Below, piece after piece: positions 5,465 through 5,571 of a stretch of 5,571 nt of DNA. The stretch lies in assembly GCA_937923795.1 (NCBI GenBank), contig CALDWI010000076.1, positions 1 to 5,571 on the forward strand, given 5' to 3'. The translations under genes were made by a program, and so were the position numbers. Numbering within the stretch: the stretch's first letter is position 1; each line of letters begins with the position of its first letter. The DNA is from an uncultured Collinsella sp. GTDB lineage: Bacteria > Actinomycetota > Coriobacteriia > Coriobacteriales > Coriobacteriaceae. Below the pieces are notes generated by a model that worked only from the letters and a program-made list of their open reading frames with translations, did not search any database and had not been told where the DNA came from.

Positions 5465-5470
5465 CCTCCC
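5465..5470 (-). promoter_or_regulatory. Ribosome binding site deciding the amylase start
   Basis: GGGAGG on the minus strand is 5 bases before the ATG at 5459. It lies inside the longer frame that could begin with GTG at 5483, and so argues for the shorter protein. Confidence 0.8.
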
Positions 5471-5495
5471 GGAAATCCTTCACGCAACGCCACCC

Positions 5496-5501
5496 ATTGT
5501 A
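5496..5501 (-). promoter_or_regulatory. Possible -10 element of the amylase-glycosylase operon
   Basis: TACAAT on the minus strand (read within GCATACAATGGG) would give a start near 5489 and a leader of about 30 bases. The -35 region at a 17-base spacing (GGGGAG) is poor, and a TTGGGG lies at 20 bases. The element is therefore only suggestive, and a regulator-dependent promoter would fit the weak -35. Confidence 0.35.
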
Positions 5502-5557
5502 TGCCCAGCTTGTATCCTCTCCCCCAAAATAAGTTGCGGTGGAATAGTTCCTGCTTG

Positions 5558-5571
5558 GGCCTTCAGAGGCC
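5558..5571. other. Hairpin at the window edge
   Basis: GGCCT (5558-5562) and AGGCC (5567-5571) form a 5-bp stem with a 4-base loop that may extend past the end of the window. It could be part of a terminator for a neighbouring gene or of a dispersed repeat; the cut edge prevents a decision. Confidence 0.3.

Noticed and set aside
5460..5483. GTG start 8 codons upstream of the amylase ATG
   Set aside because: The GGGAGG ribosome binding site for the ATG lies inside this extension, and the family N-terminus matches the shorter form.
1..5571. CRISPR array, tRNA genes, toxin-antitoxin or phage defence system
   Set aside because: No regularly spaced direct repeats, no tRNA-like cloverleaf and no defence-family motifs were seen. 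All substantial genes are housekeeping or metabolic except the one unassigned protein.
5520..5571. The stretch with TTGCGGTGGAATAG and the edge hairpin as a dispersed repeat
   Set aside because: It occurs once here and the window ends inside it, so repetition elsewhere cannot be judged from this sequence.

Overview
The window looks like a chromosomal segment of a moderately GC-rich Gram-positive bacterium. An actinobacterium of the Coriobacteriia (Collinsella-like) is my best guess. It rests on about 60% GC, strong AGGAGG-type ribosome binding sites, the style of the proteins and an L10-leader-controlled rplJ-rplL pair that is not preceded by rplK-rplA. No 16S or other decisive marker is present, so the lineage is an inference.

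Layout, left to right. Positions 1-116 hold a strong minus-strand intrinsic terminator and a second hairpin, both downstream of rplL. Positions 117-1117 hold rplL (L7/L12) and rplJ (L10), minus strand, transcribed as rplJ then rplL. Positions 1118-1624 (507 bases without a gene) are the regulatory heart of the window. Read in the minus direction they hold a long nested inverted repeat (about 1325-1598), a sigma-70-type promoter with a 17-base spacer inside that repeat's left arm, the L10 leader RNA (about 1240-1312), an attenuator-type terminator (1181-1219) and the rplJ ribosome binding site. Positions 1625-2761 encode a class I/II PLP aminotransferase (minus). A 93-base divergent spacer separates it from a plus-strand gene of uncertain function (2855-3502), whose C-terminal half resembles flavodoxin-like/NAD(P)H-dependent oxidoreductase proteins. 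That gene converges, with 13 bases between, on a two-gene minus-strand operon: a GH13 alpha-glucan hydrolase (4083-5459) followed 3 bases later by a GTG-started hypoxanthine/deoxyinosine DNA glycosylase of the uracil-DNA glycosylase superfamily (3516-4079).

The genes are mostly housekeeping: the ribosomal stalk, amino-acid transamination, intracellular maltodextrin breakdown and repair of deaminated purines. I see no transposase, CRISPR array, toxin-antitoxin pair, phage gene or tRNA. The most unusual part is the 274-base nested inverted repeat. Its outer arms carry the rplJL promoter and a degenerate, oppositely oriented copy of it. The second is the attenuator of the L10 leader, where one strand of the terminator stem has two identical possible partners.
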